From NCBI GenBank assembly GCA_015179025.1, contig WHUX01000208.1, positions 27,311 through 91,310 on the forward strand: a stretch of 64,000 nucleotides of DNA, given 5' to 3'. The notes under the pieces were generated by a model. That model did no database searches, had not been told where the DNA came from, and was given only the letters and a program-made list of their open reading frames with translations. Both the position numbers and the translations under genes were made by a program. Source of the stretch: Terfezia claveryi. Its lineage: Eukaryota; Ascomycota; Pezizomycetes; Pezizales; Pezizaceae. This document shows positions 13,301 through 23,610 of this stretch, piece by piece; position 1 is the first letter of the stretch, and the number at the start of each line of letters is the position of its first letter.

Positions 13301-14543
13301 GCCTTGATAGTGTCTGCATAATCCGCAATATCATCTATCCCTGGCACATCGAAACACTTTGACCGAGAAGTGTAGAGATATGTCTCCGGCGTCTGAATAC
13401 CGTACTGCTCTGTAACCCCCAAAGTTATTAGTCAAGCTCTCTTGCACCTCCCTACTCCCCTGAAATCTCACCTCTGTATTTCTGACTTGCCCCCTTCGCA
13501 AATTGATAAAAGATATGAAAATTCCTCTCTTGCTCAATCTGCCCTACTACTCTCCCTTTTTCTAGTAAATAATTCGTGATATTCGCTCCAACAGGCTCAC
13601 CCTGCGCATTGAACTGAATCTCGAGATACTTTCCGTGTCGACTACTGTTGTTATTCCTGAGTGTCTTTGCGCAACCAAAGGACTCAAGGAGTGGGTTGGT
13701 GGCGAGAACCATGTCCTTGATTTCCTGAATTGAGCTGGACCCACTGCCAGAGACATTGGCAATGTATTGCATTATTCGCTTTGCTGCTTCGGTTTTTCCG
13801 GCGCCGGATTCACCACTATGGTGGGTTAGCTGGAGTGCCGTATAAACATAAAGTCAAGACTGACGGACCTGATGATGATACATTGGTTGTCCTTGTAGGC
13901 GTTCATGTTGTAGTATGCCGATTCTGCAACGGCGTAGACATGTGGTGGCATCTACCCCAGTCAGCATCCAATCTCTCTTTCTCTTTTCCTCGCCCAAGTG
14001 AAGACAACCCACCTCCAGTCTATTCTTCCCTCGATATGAAGCCAGCACTGCATCAGTGTAGATCCCCACTGTGCAAACCAAAGTCCGTCAGCATCGTCCT
14101 CCAATACGACCTAAAATGGAAAAGTAAGGTAGCAACCGTACAATCTTGAAATGGATTCACCGAAATCAACACATGTCCAATATAGGTCTATCGGAACCCA
14201 TCAACGTCAGCGCAAGTCTGATCCCATCTATCCCTCCCCCCACCCTTCCCCCTGCCCACCCGGTTTCCTTCCGCCTCATAGAATACCTACATAAATCTCC
14301 GCATTCTCGAATCTCTTCTTTAAATTCTCATTAATCGCCTCATTCGAAATCTTGCTGATTAGCGTCAGATCCGACACCCCCACCTCCTTCTTCTTCGTTG
14401 CCTCAAATGTCGCCTTCTTCACTTTCTGCCCCCCCCCCGCTGCTCCGCCTTTCTCTTTTTTGTCTTTGCGGCCGGCGCGTTTCGTTGGTGCCTATGCAGG
14501 GGGTTAGTCGCCGAGGAGGAGGATGTGGAGCTGGGCGTACCAT
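10313..14543 (-). CDS. MYO1: Class I myosin
   Basis: This is a single-headed actin motor of cortical actin patches and endocytosis. In minus order the exons are 14543-14541 (ATG alone), 14491-14291, 14187-14142, 14068-14013, 13951-13869, 13815-13472, 13409-13117, 13063-10759 and 10692-10313. All phases agree, giving 1,236 residues, the usual fungal length. Visible features are the P-loop [12 protein letters not shown], the TEDS-site Ser in RRGSVYEV, the relay helix [15 protein letters not shown], two IQ motifs ([14 protein letters not shown] and [11 protein letters not shown]), a basic TH1 membrane-binding tail, a polyproline segment, an SH3 domain ([19 protein letters not shown]) and an acidic Arp2/3-activating end, DDDDDDW. 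The 66-nt segment 10693-10758 splits NNG from WWLAKKL inside the SH3 domain. It has GT-AG ends and a branch site, so I call it an intron although it has no stop. The split start codon is inferred from the N-terminus [17 protein letters not shown]. Confidence 0.93.
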
Positions 14544-15258
14544 AGTTGCTGACGGTGGGTGCTCCCTATCCGATCTATATAATAGAGATGGTAGTTTCGT
14601 GAGTAGTAGTGGACTTCGTCTAATTGCTCTGGGCCTTTTTGTCTAGAGCTCTAAGATGCCACCTTCTATCTATCTAGTTATCCTATTCGTCGATCCCTCC
14701 ACCGGCAGCGGCTCCTTTAACCACTCACAACGTCGAACCAGATATCCCTAAGGATGATAAAGATTCGCCTGAATATGTGTCCCAATTGTCACTGGGGGGC
14801 AGTGAGCAGGTAAGTAGGGGTTCTAGAATTCAAAGTCGATAGGGTTGAATCCACAGGCAAAGCAGCTGCCGACCGTTGCGCCAGCTTTAAGCTCTTAAAA
14901 AAATCGGGGCCGTCACCGCCTCAAGGCACACGTAATACATGTAGGGACAGCAAAGTATGGAGATAAGCACCAGATTCACGATGATTTGGAATTATAAGTC
15001 CCTTGTAAAGATCAATTGGTACTCATATTTTAATTAAAACTCGAGTTGTCATGGTGGAGCAGTCCAAAGGCTGTGCATGTGTCACTTTATTTATGCCCGC
15101 ATTGCATATCCGCCCAATGCGCATATGCCCCAGTCTTGGCAGGTACGGTACATATGCATCAAGTACCTCGATCGACACGTCCACCCATCTCACCTCACGA
15201 AAGGCATCCCTCCTACGCCCTCCCCAGACATCACCTCTCCCTCCCACCTGCCCTAGCC
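14544..15258. other. Divergent promoter region of myosin I and Yos1
   Basis: The region separates the minus-strand myosin start from the plus-strand Yos1 start. A GTAAGT...ACAG pair at 14811-14856 looks like an intron but is flanked only by short frames. It may be a leader intron or chance. No gene is supported. Confidence 0.5.
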
Positions 15259-15666
15259 ATGTTCTTCAACCTCATCAAAGTAATTATCCTCATCATCAAC
15301 GGCATCGCCATTCTCTCCGAAGAGCGGTTCCTCGCTCGGAGTGCGTCCCACCCAACCCACAAATCCCTTACCCTCGCTAGAGCTCGCTAATAATCCCCCA
15401 CAGTCGGCTGGTCCGCCCTCCCACCTCAAGCCGTCGACCCCTATGCTGTACAAATGGGTATGGGCGGAGGAGACCCCACAAGCGTTAAGGCGAAGCTGAT
15501 TAATTTGATAAGTGCTGTGAGGATGTTGATGAGGAGTACGTACCCTCCATGTACCCTTCAACCTCCGGGGAATGTTTGCATAAAGCTAACTTTCATGGGA
15601 TGGATTGCAGTACCACTGATTGGGATAAATACGATAATTATATTGTACGAGCTCATCTTGGGATAA
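15259..15666 (+). CDS. YOS1: Yos1/IER3IP1 family ER-Golgi transport membrane protein
   Basis: Yos1 is a small integral membrane protein that acts with Yip1 and Yif1 in COPII transport from ER to Golgi. Three exons (15259-15340, 15404-15535, 15611-15666) with introns of 63 and 75 nt give 89 residues, near the 85 of yeast Yos1. Residues 1-20 form the first hydrophobic segment, followed by the family signature AILSEERFLARIGWS. The conserved SVKAKLINLISAVRMLMRIP leads into the second hydrophobic segment, ending IIILYELILG. Intron phases (A|TC and A|TA) restore the family sequence exactly, which fixes the exon borders. Its start lies about 715 bp from the divergent myosin start. Confidence 0.93.
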
Positions 15667-17318
15667 TTATTTACGTCAATACTGTTTGCTCCTGTATTCT
15701 GTTCATACAAAAATTTCATGCTACGACTACTAGTTTACTAGGTTACTAGGATTCGGGCACAGTTGGAAGGAAAATTTATGAGATTAGAGGGTGCTATATG
15801 GCTGGACCTGTGGTATTTGTGTCGCACAACTCCGCGACTCTTCTTCAGGAGTGGTGGGATGGCTTTCTGGCCATGGCCGGGATACCAGGCTGTTAATTAC
15901 TGAATTCACAGATAGCATCGTACCTAGGCTACTCGTATGAAAAACCTGGGGCAAGATTCACCAAATGCTATCCATCTTTGCTATACAATATATAGCCTTT
16001 GATAATGAGAATTCGATATTTATACTAATGTGCGCTCCCAAAATACAATCCGTGGGCATAAGTTTGGGCGAAACTTATTAGCGCGAGGGGGGGAAGTGTG
16101 GAATCAGCGACCTGACGACGGACCTGAAGCCCATGCATCAACAACCATACCTCCCCCCATGGGACGATAGATAACTGTGATATGGAGGGGTAGTATCCTC
16201 ATCCTCTATGATCTCGCGAATCTGTGGCCACCCTTGGTCAACTGTCAGAAATTCCTCAATTGAGCGGCAGAGCGGGGTCTATTTAGAATGCTCCTAGGCC
16301 AAAGAAACTCAGCAAGCAAGATAGAAGGACTATACTCCAGCTAAGGGCTGGTACACTCGCTATTATTGGACCGCTTTGTGTTTCATGCCGTTACTAAATT
16401 AAAAAAGACCACGATTTTCATCCACCAGTCTTCTTTATGTGTGCCTACCAGACTACCATTAATTGCCTTGACTGAAAGCTGAGAGCTCAAAAGAGTAAAT
16501 AGCGTTGTCTGACCCTTTATATATAAAGTATATACGATCTACTCGTATCCAAGGTATATAAAAAAGGTACCGTACGGAGTAAAGCCATCGACAGCCTAAA
16601 ACATGCTTCAAACTCGGGGTAACAAGGTGAATCCATGCGATCGGTAACAGCTTGCAATTACCTTTTCTCAGATACCAAATTCGTAATCGCATTCGTACTC
16701 GCCTATTACATATAGGTAGTAGTTCAGTGAAATGGATTCGGTTTCCAAGGCTCCATAGGTAGTCTGGTTGGCACAACACCCTACATAGCTCCATAGGGAT
16801 AGTCTACACAGGCACGACGTTTTAAGTATCAACTCTAGTCTGGTTGGCACTGCATGTGGCGGCACTTCAAATTCGGTATCTCCGTCTCGGCCCGAGGCAA
16901 CGGTAGAGTGAATTGTGGAGAAAGGCCCAGGATGATTAGTCCGGTTGCACGACCCCCCGTACAGGATGATATAAAATATAAATGTATGAATCTATATATG
17001 AATGGCAGTATATTCGAGGTTTTATAAGGGTCCGGCTCAAGCAGACTACGTACGGGTGTTGTGGAGCCCCCCTCATATTATCCCCCTGCATACCGGCATC
17101 CAGTATATGAAAGATCTACAATAGGGGGTAATCAAGGATCCAAGTTAGTTTGGATTCGATTACCCCATATTCATAAACTAAGTTGAAACATGGTTTGGTT
17201 GCTATGTCATACGCAACTATCGCAACCACGCCCCGAACATCAGAAAAAGCTCAGATTCTAGAGGATATGATGCTGTAGTTGAGACCGCAGCATGTTCCTA
17301 TTTACTGGCATCAGATGA
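15667..17318. other. Intergenic region with repeated short motif
   Basis: No gene is supported. The sequence AGTCTGGTTGGCAC occurs at about 16761 and again at about 16838, next to imperfect direct repeats of CTCCATAGG. Related copies occur near 41058 and, inverted, near 51461. These may be fragments of a dispersed repeat. Confidence 0.45.
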
Positions 17319-17585
17319 GGCAGAAGAGGAAGACAAGAGGAAGAAATCGAAGAGGAGCATATTCAGAACATCCTTGCAGAACAAGAAATCATTGCCGCCC
17401 ACCGCTATCTTTCCCATGATACTAGGGCTGGTAGGCAAGACATTGATGTCACTGATGTCTATATTTCTGAATACCCTGAGACTGCGTTCCTTGCCTTATT
17501 TCACATGCATCGTGCGTCCTTCTGGCAGCCTGTTGAGCAAGCTGGTATAGGGGGCTTGGATGCTATGGATTCTGTGAGAGAATAA
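17319..17585 (+). pseudogene. Harbinger-like transposase N-terminal relic
   Basis: An open frame without its own ATG encodes an acidic lead followed by AEQEIIAAHRYLS and then YPETAFLALFHMHRASFW. The latter resembles the region before the DDE core of PIF/Harbinger-like transposases, where an FxxxFRMxxxxF motif is typical. No catalytic DDE residues follow: the frame stops at 17585 and the sequence runs into a relic on the other strand. It is a truncated, dead copy. The family assignment is by motif only. Confidence 0.4.
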
Positions 17586-17998
17586 CAGATACATTCGGAC
17601 GTAAACCCATATCTCCTCCAAACGCCAAAAGAAAGGGCATCTCCGCTCCAATACCTCATTGATAGACTGCTCATTATCCTCAGATCTAACCCCCCATCCT
17701 GAACGTGTTTGCATTGCCTTTGCACCCTTCCAAGCTTTCTTCTTATTGCCCATTTTTCCAGAAATTCTTTTGATCGTAAGGTGGTCTTGATTTGCAAATG
17801 CTTGCTCCTTAACTTCTTTATGCCATGCAACCTGCTTGCCTTACAGTTGTTCTTGATTATCCTCCATCCAAGCTGCTCAACCTCCTCTCGGGTCCATGGT
17901 CGTGGAGTTGTTGTATTCTGACATATTGTGGTGTTCTGTATTTTTGCGTGTTCGGTATATTTGAAGTTGAGTTTGTGGTAGCTTGTGGTCTCTGTCAT
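17586..17998 (-). pseudogene. Myb/SANT-like DNA-binding protein relic, transposon partner
   Basis: The minus strand encodes RPWTREEVEQL and then, after a frameshift at an A-run near 17750, KKAWKGAKAMQTRSGWG, INEVLERRCPFFWRLEEIW. This is the layout of the Myb/SANT-like domain that accompanies Harbinger-type transposases in fungi: a Trp-led helix, then the K-x-x-x-A-x-x-x-x-x-SGWG turn, then a P-F-x-x-x-E end. It runs tail to tail against the transposase relic at 17319-17585, so both are probably halves of one dead element. At least one frameshift disables it. Confidence 0.45.
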
Positions 17999-18251
17999 AT
18001 TTGTGGTGTTGCAAATGCTGGAACTTGGAACTCGGAAATTGGAACTCAGAACCAGAGGATACCGACCTTACTTCAGGTTATGGAACTTCAAGTGACGATA
18101 TCCACCATGGAACTTGGCCAATAATGGTGTTCGCCAAGTGCTCCAAGTTGTGACACTTGAAAACGTTGTGCATGAACCAAGTTTGGATTTAATTATCCTA
18201 ATAGTTTGGATTTGATTACTCCTAATATACAGTACATTAATATGATATAGT

Positions 18252-18350
18252 GGTACCGGTAGCTCAGTAGATCCGGGACGTTTTTGATTAAGGTAAATGC
18301 CGACCTATGGGGAACCTTCTTTGGTTTGAATCCCCTTCTATGTATGTACC
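18252..18350 (+). other. tRNA-like pseudogene or SINE head
   Basis: The ends GGTAC and GTACC pair perfectly like an acceptor stem. TAGCTCAGTAG at 18260-18270 fits an A box, and GGTTTGAATCCC at 18323-18334 fits a B box with one change in its core. The length of 99 nt and poor anticodon and T stems argue against a working tRNA. A tRNA-derived SINE head or a decayed tRNA gene is more likely. Confidence 0.35.
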
Positions 18351-19837
18351 TACGCATAGCCTATGCAAACCACGGCTCTCGCCCCTAAAATCTAATCTGA
18401 TAAGTCGAATTGAGCCTGCCATATTTTGGCTTATAGCATGCATTTATCGGGATATCAAGAGGATCTATTCTACAAGGTGGAACTTGGAAGAAGAACATAG
18501 CGGACGGCCTCTCTAAATTAGATATAGATGAGCATATACATGTACAAATTCATGCGAATTCAAAACACGGCAATTGTCAACTGGACGAGATCATTTGCAC
18601 CATCCACTCACATAATCATGTTCCTATGAATAACAGCCCCCTAAAGGCTCAATTCCGGTAGGTGAGCCAAGTACCAGTAGCCCACGTCGATGATGAACTC
18701 CCATTCCCAGTATCCGGCTCCTCACGGGTGGTATTTCCGCCTCCACAAGGTAGGAACAGTCTCAGATTATACTGTTTATGTGCTCGAATACGGATAGATT
18801 GGTTCGATCTGTTGCTGCATCCCCAGATAAAGTGCTGGTGCAAGCAGCTACAAATTATGTACTACCTTTATGTATGTATTACGTAACGAGTACCATCAAT
18901 TCCACCTGGAGATGGAGATTGCCCAGACCCGAGACTGGAGATGCTTTCGTTCCTGGAGTCTTGCAATCTCACACTCGGAGTATGTACAACCTGGGCAGGC
19001 TTCAGCATTTTTTTCTTACTGTAACTATCGCAGAAGCAAGGAAAACCTTGGGCTGACTGACAGGTGCTGAGATTTTGGCCACTTCAGCCTACTGAAACCT
19101 CGCCAGCCCAACCCTCAGCTGTGACTCTCCACTGGGCCTCGATACCCATTGCCTCCTACAGTGCTAATTTACGTGCGACATAACGCGGACTAAAGTTAAT
19201 ACATACCTCTATACCCCTATACACACCCTTATACACATCCCTCACACGCCAACGGCATCTCCACCTTAGATAGCGGCAAGAAAAGGAAATCAAGGCGGAG
19301 ACAGAGGTTGGATAGCATTAGCTGAGAAAGAAAAGCTAAAGGTACGATTCGATTTCGGTATCCGGTGTGCTGGGGCGAGGGTTGACCATCGGTGCGGTGT
19401 AGGTGCAGGAAGCAAGGCTATAAGCTCACCTCAATCACGCACCACATATAAAGTATCTTCGCAATTCTACAGCAGACTCAAGAGTCTAGCATCTAGAAGG
19501 AAAGCGATAGGACAACCTAAACTTCGACGCAGGGCTAGTCTGGTTACGCAGACATAGTATCACCCGGAAAAGAGAAGAGAGAAAAGCTGGTTAGCTTTGG
19601 GCCTGGACTGTTTGTTCCTCACTGGAGGTGACTCGTTGATACTGTGACCGCTTTGTGTTATCGCAATTTTGCCCGACGCCGTGCAGCGTCGAATCTATCT
19701 TCCTTCATCTCAGCAAATTAAAACAAGGTATCATCAGTCTCGGGCCCGGTACCACCCTCCCCCGTATCCCTCGGCAGTGAGGAGACTTCACACACCCAAC
19801 AGTATCTCGATTAGATAGACGCCGTACACTTGGAGGA

Positions 19838-19844
19838 TATATAG
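19838..19844 (+). promoter_or_regulatory. TATA-like box of the zinc transporter
   Basis: TATATAG lies about 110 nt upstream of the ATG at 19953, a usual distance for a fungal TATA box with a short leader. The role is inferred from position. Confidence 0.35.
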
Positions 19845-19952
19845 AGGGCTCCTGCACACGCAGAGACATACATCCTTACAAATTCTTTATTCCCTATACT
19901 GGGCCAAAAGCTTTCATCCTATAGATTCTATATCTCTGACAGTCAGTCTATC

Positions 19953-21700
19953 ATGCCGATGTCACGTTCTGCAAGGATAGTGACGCTGCTGGTCATTGAC
20001 TCCATGTTCTTCCTCTTGGAGATCATTGTGGGTTATGCCGTGCATTCATTGGCTTTGGTAGCTGACTCTTTCCATATGTTGAATGATGTCTTCTCGTTGT
20101 TGGTAGCACTGTGGGCCATAAAGCTCAGCAGACAAAAGAGTACCTCGAGCTATACGTATGGGGTGAGTTCCTCTATTCTCAGTCATGCAAGCATCTTAAT
20201 TGACTCCCCATCGTATAGTGGCAACGTGCAGAAGTGCTTGGGGCCCTCACCAACGGTGTCTTCCTTCTTGCCCTCTGCTTGACCATTTTCCTTGAAGCTA
20301 TCCAACGTTTCTTTGAGCCCCAGGTCATTAAGAATCCCGTTCTAATCTTAATTGTGGGGTCCTGTGGTTTGGCAAGCAATATCGTTGGGATTGCGCTATT
20401 CCATGATCATGGACATGCACACGGTGCTAAGGCCGAGCATGGTCATACGCATGGCGATGCGGAGACAGGGTATGCTGGACAGGAACATGAACACGAGCAT
20501 ACTAACCAACACAGGCATCGTCACTCTGATATACTTGATGAGGAGGGGCCGATAGAAGAAATTCTTCCAGAGGCAGTCGTTGCGAGGACAGTTTCGGCAA
20601 GAAGCAGGCTTCATGGCGTTGGGACACCTCCACCTTCAGCTGGTCGTGGAAGGGCAGGCGTGCCTCCTAGTCCATTTACAATGGCGAGAATGAGCGGTGA
20701 GTATTCCCCCAGCCCCACAAACCATGGACATGAACACAGGCACGCGAGCAGGGAGTCAAGGCAAAGGCAGTTTGCGGACCCAGAGACCAGTATCCATGTC
20801 CACCCTGCCCAGAACAGGCAAGAAATTATGGATGCCGCGCTTCGTTCTGATCAGGAGGACGAGGATACTGCCGAGTCGGGCGAACGAACTCCACTCCTCA
20901 CCCCGGAGAGACGTGCTGATGTTCGCGGCCATGGCGCTACAGGACGTAAACGCAAGACGTCTACGTCAGGGCATTCACATCACCACCACGCACAGCCAGA
21001 ACATACAGCTAAAAAGGGAGGACATAGTCAAGACCTCAACATGCATGGTGTGTTCTTGCACGTCATGGGTGACGCTCTTGGTAACATTGGTGTCATTGCT
21101 ACTGCATTGTTCATCTGGAAGACGGACTTCCAGTGGAGATTTTACAGTGATCCTGTAGTTTCTCTGCTCATCACGGGGGTCATCTTTGCCTCCGCATTGC
21201 CACTAGTCAAATCCGCCTCCAAGATTCTCTTACAAGCCGTCCCGAAGGGTATCCCATTAGAGCAGGTGAAGGAGGATATTATCAGCATTAAGGGCGTGGT
21301 TAGCGTTCATGAATTGCACGTCTGGCAACTAAGTGACGTCAAGCTAATTGCCTCTCTACACATCCAAGTCGCTTTTGATCCTGAGGAAGAAGCTGGGGGA
21401 ACGGATGGTGGACGGTACATGAAGCTCGCGCGGGAGATCAGGAAATGCCTCCACGCGTACGGAATTCATAGTTCCACGATTCAACCCGAGTATGTCAAGC
21501 CTGATGGAACCCGTACTGGAGTTGTGGATGTGATTAGAGATGGGGAAGACGGTGGGGATGGGAATGTAGATTCGGGGGCGAGTTCGGACAGTGATGAGAG
21601 TGAGGAGACGGAGTGTTTATTGGAGTGTGGAGATGACTGCGGGGGCGGCAAGTGCTGCGGGCCGATGGTGGTCAGGCAGGGACATAGTCACGCTCATTAG
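19953..21700 (+). CDS. ZRC1: Vacuolar zinc/metal transporter, CDF family (Zrc1/Cot1-like)
   Basis: This family exchanges cytosolic Zn2+ for protons into the vacuole. Exons 19953-20162 and 20219-21700 (56-nt intron, joining SYTYG to WQRAEVLGA) give 563 residues. Metal site A is visible as HMLNDVFS in TM2 and HVMGDALGN in TM5. Between TM4 and TM5 lies a long loop with many His (HDHGHAHG, HEHEHTNQHRHRH, HSHHHH) and an acidic dileucine ERTPLL, the kind of signal used for AP-3 sorting to the vacuole. The cytosolic ferredoxin-like C-terminal domain contains VHELHVWQLSD. The tail is unusually Cys-rich, CLLECGDDCGGGKCC, and ends HSHAH. Zn is the likely main substrate; Co or Cd cannot be excluded. A TATA-like site lies upstream. 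Confidence 0.93.
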
Positions 21701-22315
21701 GAGCAGGCGGGAAAGTTGAGGATGGTTGTATTTGGCGGGGTGTGGAGGAGAAGAGATAATATAGAGGAGGCCCACAGTGCTGTTGTTATGTCATACATAG
21801 AAAGTTGCCTTGTATTACGGGGGCTTGTGGGTCAAGATTGGGTTTCTTTTTGCTCTCTCTTAGATATTCTTCTTTCCATAATATCTTCTCCTGATGGTGA
21901 AGTGGCCTGGCTTTTCTCACTACTTTGATATATAACTACTTATGCCTTGATGATATGGGATCGATCCAACATGGAATTGTTCATCAGAATTTTTGATCAT
22001 GCAGGTCGTGGCATTATATGTACTCACATTCTCTATGTATCGCAAGTAAATTACCCCCATGTAATCGTGTACCTGCATACAAACGATGCAGTCGTTCAGT
22101 GCAGCCAGCACCAAATGCCGTCCTGAGTCAAGGATTCAACTTCCTCTCTCAATTCATTCATTCTTCCCCATCATTCTTCTTCGACCTCTCGTTCAAATAA
22201 CTAAAGTCTATTGAAGCTAAACAGCTCCCCAATTCGCCCGCACCCCAATCCAACTAACAATCTCCAGTCAGCTACACCCCCCCGACTTGTCTCCCTCGCC
22301 CACCATCGCTCACAC
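21701..22315. other. Intergenic region between zinc transporter and Pfa4
   Basis: The region holds the 3' end of the transporter and the pyrimidine-rich leader of the next gene. An in-frame upstream ATG-less extension exists from 22211, but family proteins start at the ATG 22316. Nothing else is seen. Confidence 0.5.
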
Positions 22316-23610
22316 ATGGCCATAACCGTGACCCCCCTAATCTCCCGGCTCCTCGTCGTTTTCGTCTGCATCTTAATCTTGTCCCTCGCCTATCCTACAC
22401 AATACGTCTTCCTCCACCCCTACAACCGCCTCTACGCGCCCTGGTGGACAGGATTGCATACGCTCTGGTTCAACTTCTGCGTGCTTAGTATCTGGATTAG
22501 TTATGCGAGGAGTGTAGGTACTGATCCTGGGGGATTGCCGGGGGGCAAGGATGGAGTGGGGTTGTGGGTACCTGATGGGGCGGATGAGCTTGGGAATGGG
22601 GACAAGAGGGAGGAGGATGTGGGGAGAATGAAGACAGGGAAGTTATGGGGGAAGGGAGTGGGGAGGTGGTGTAAGAAATGTGAGGCGTGGAAGCCACCGA
22701 GGTGCCATCATTGTAGGAAGTGTGGGAGGTGTGTTTTGAGGATGGATCATCATTGTGGGTGTATATTTTCTCTGGTTTTTTTTTATTTTTTATGGGCCTG
22801 GAAGCGGAGGGAGCACAGGGGGCGTATGAGGTTAATTTTCTACAAATCTCAAGGAAAACAATCCTCCCGATCCCGACCCGATATCTCCATGACCCCACCA
22901 ATTGCCGTGTCCATATCACTACCATTTCTGGTGCCCCCGTTGATCTCGACCCACATAGCTAAATAACAAGAACTCTCCTCCCTATCTGCTCCCACTAACT
23001 ACCACCTCTCCATCACAAACAACAGGTCCCTGGACAAACAATTGCGTCGGGTACCAAAATCTGCCTCACTTCCTCCGCTTCCTCTGCTACGCAACATACA
23101 CCACCCTCTACCTCGAATACCACCTCGTTAAAATCTGTCTCGAGCTCTGGGATCTTCCATCTGTACCCAACCCCAAGCCTTGTTCCTCCAAACACAAACC
23201 TCACTAATCTGCGTTTACCCCAGAGCTACTCCCCCCAAATCACCTCCCTAACCTATCTAATCATCACCATCCTCGTCAACACTCTCACAGCCTTCTCTCT
23301 GACGCTCTTAACTTTACGCACCTTGCACAGCACCGCCCAGGGCACAACCACAATCGAAGAGTGGGAAAAGGCGAGACACGCGAGCTTGGTTCGGAGGAAG
23401 GTGGTGAAGAGGGTTGTGTTTCCGTGGGATATTGGGATTTGGGAGAACCTGATTGAGGCGATGGGAGGTGGGAATTGGTGGTTATGGTGGTGGGTGGGGG
23501 CGAAAACGAGGAAGGTGTGGAAGAAGAGGATGGGGAAGCGAGGGAAGAATGTAAGTGGAGGTGGAAATGGGGGGAGTGGGATTGGGAGAGGGACGGAGGT
23601 GGAGGTGTGA
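22316..23610 (+). CDS. PFA4: DHHC palmitoyltransferase, Pfa4-like
   Basis: Pfa4 is an ER palmitoyltransferase that S-acylates chitin synthase Chs3 in yeast. Exons 22316-22754, 23026-23162 and 23224-23610 give 320 residues. The first intron (271 nt) falls inside the catalytic motif: CAT CAT T joins GT CCC TGG to make DHHCPWTNNCVGYQN. The Cys-rich zinc-binding part is CKKCEAWKPPRCHHCRKCG. Two hydrophobic segments precede the DHHC domain (about residues 5-25 and 42-60) and two follow. After the last membrane span come TTTIEEWEKARH (the TTxE motif) and FPWDIGIWENL, the latter typical of Pfa4. Intron 2 is 61 nt with branch ACTAAT. The tail is basic and Gly-rich. The N-terminal loop between TM2 and the Cys-rich domain is longer than in yeast. 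Confidence 0.9.

Larger units (their letters stand above)
17999..19952. other. Intergenic region upstream of the zinc transporter
   Basis: No protein gene is supported. The stretch carries a tRNA-like sequence at 18252-18350 and a TATA-like site at 19838. CTAGTCTGGTTACGCAG near 19537 is a weak relative of the dispersed motif seen at 16.8 kb. Confidence 0.45.

Noticed and set aside
14656..14898. Possible small spliced gene divergent from myosin I, with a GTAAGT...ACAG intron at 14811-14856
   Set aside because: On recounting the A-run near 14759 the long upstream frame ends at a stop. Only a frame of about 32 codons remains, which is too little to support a gene.
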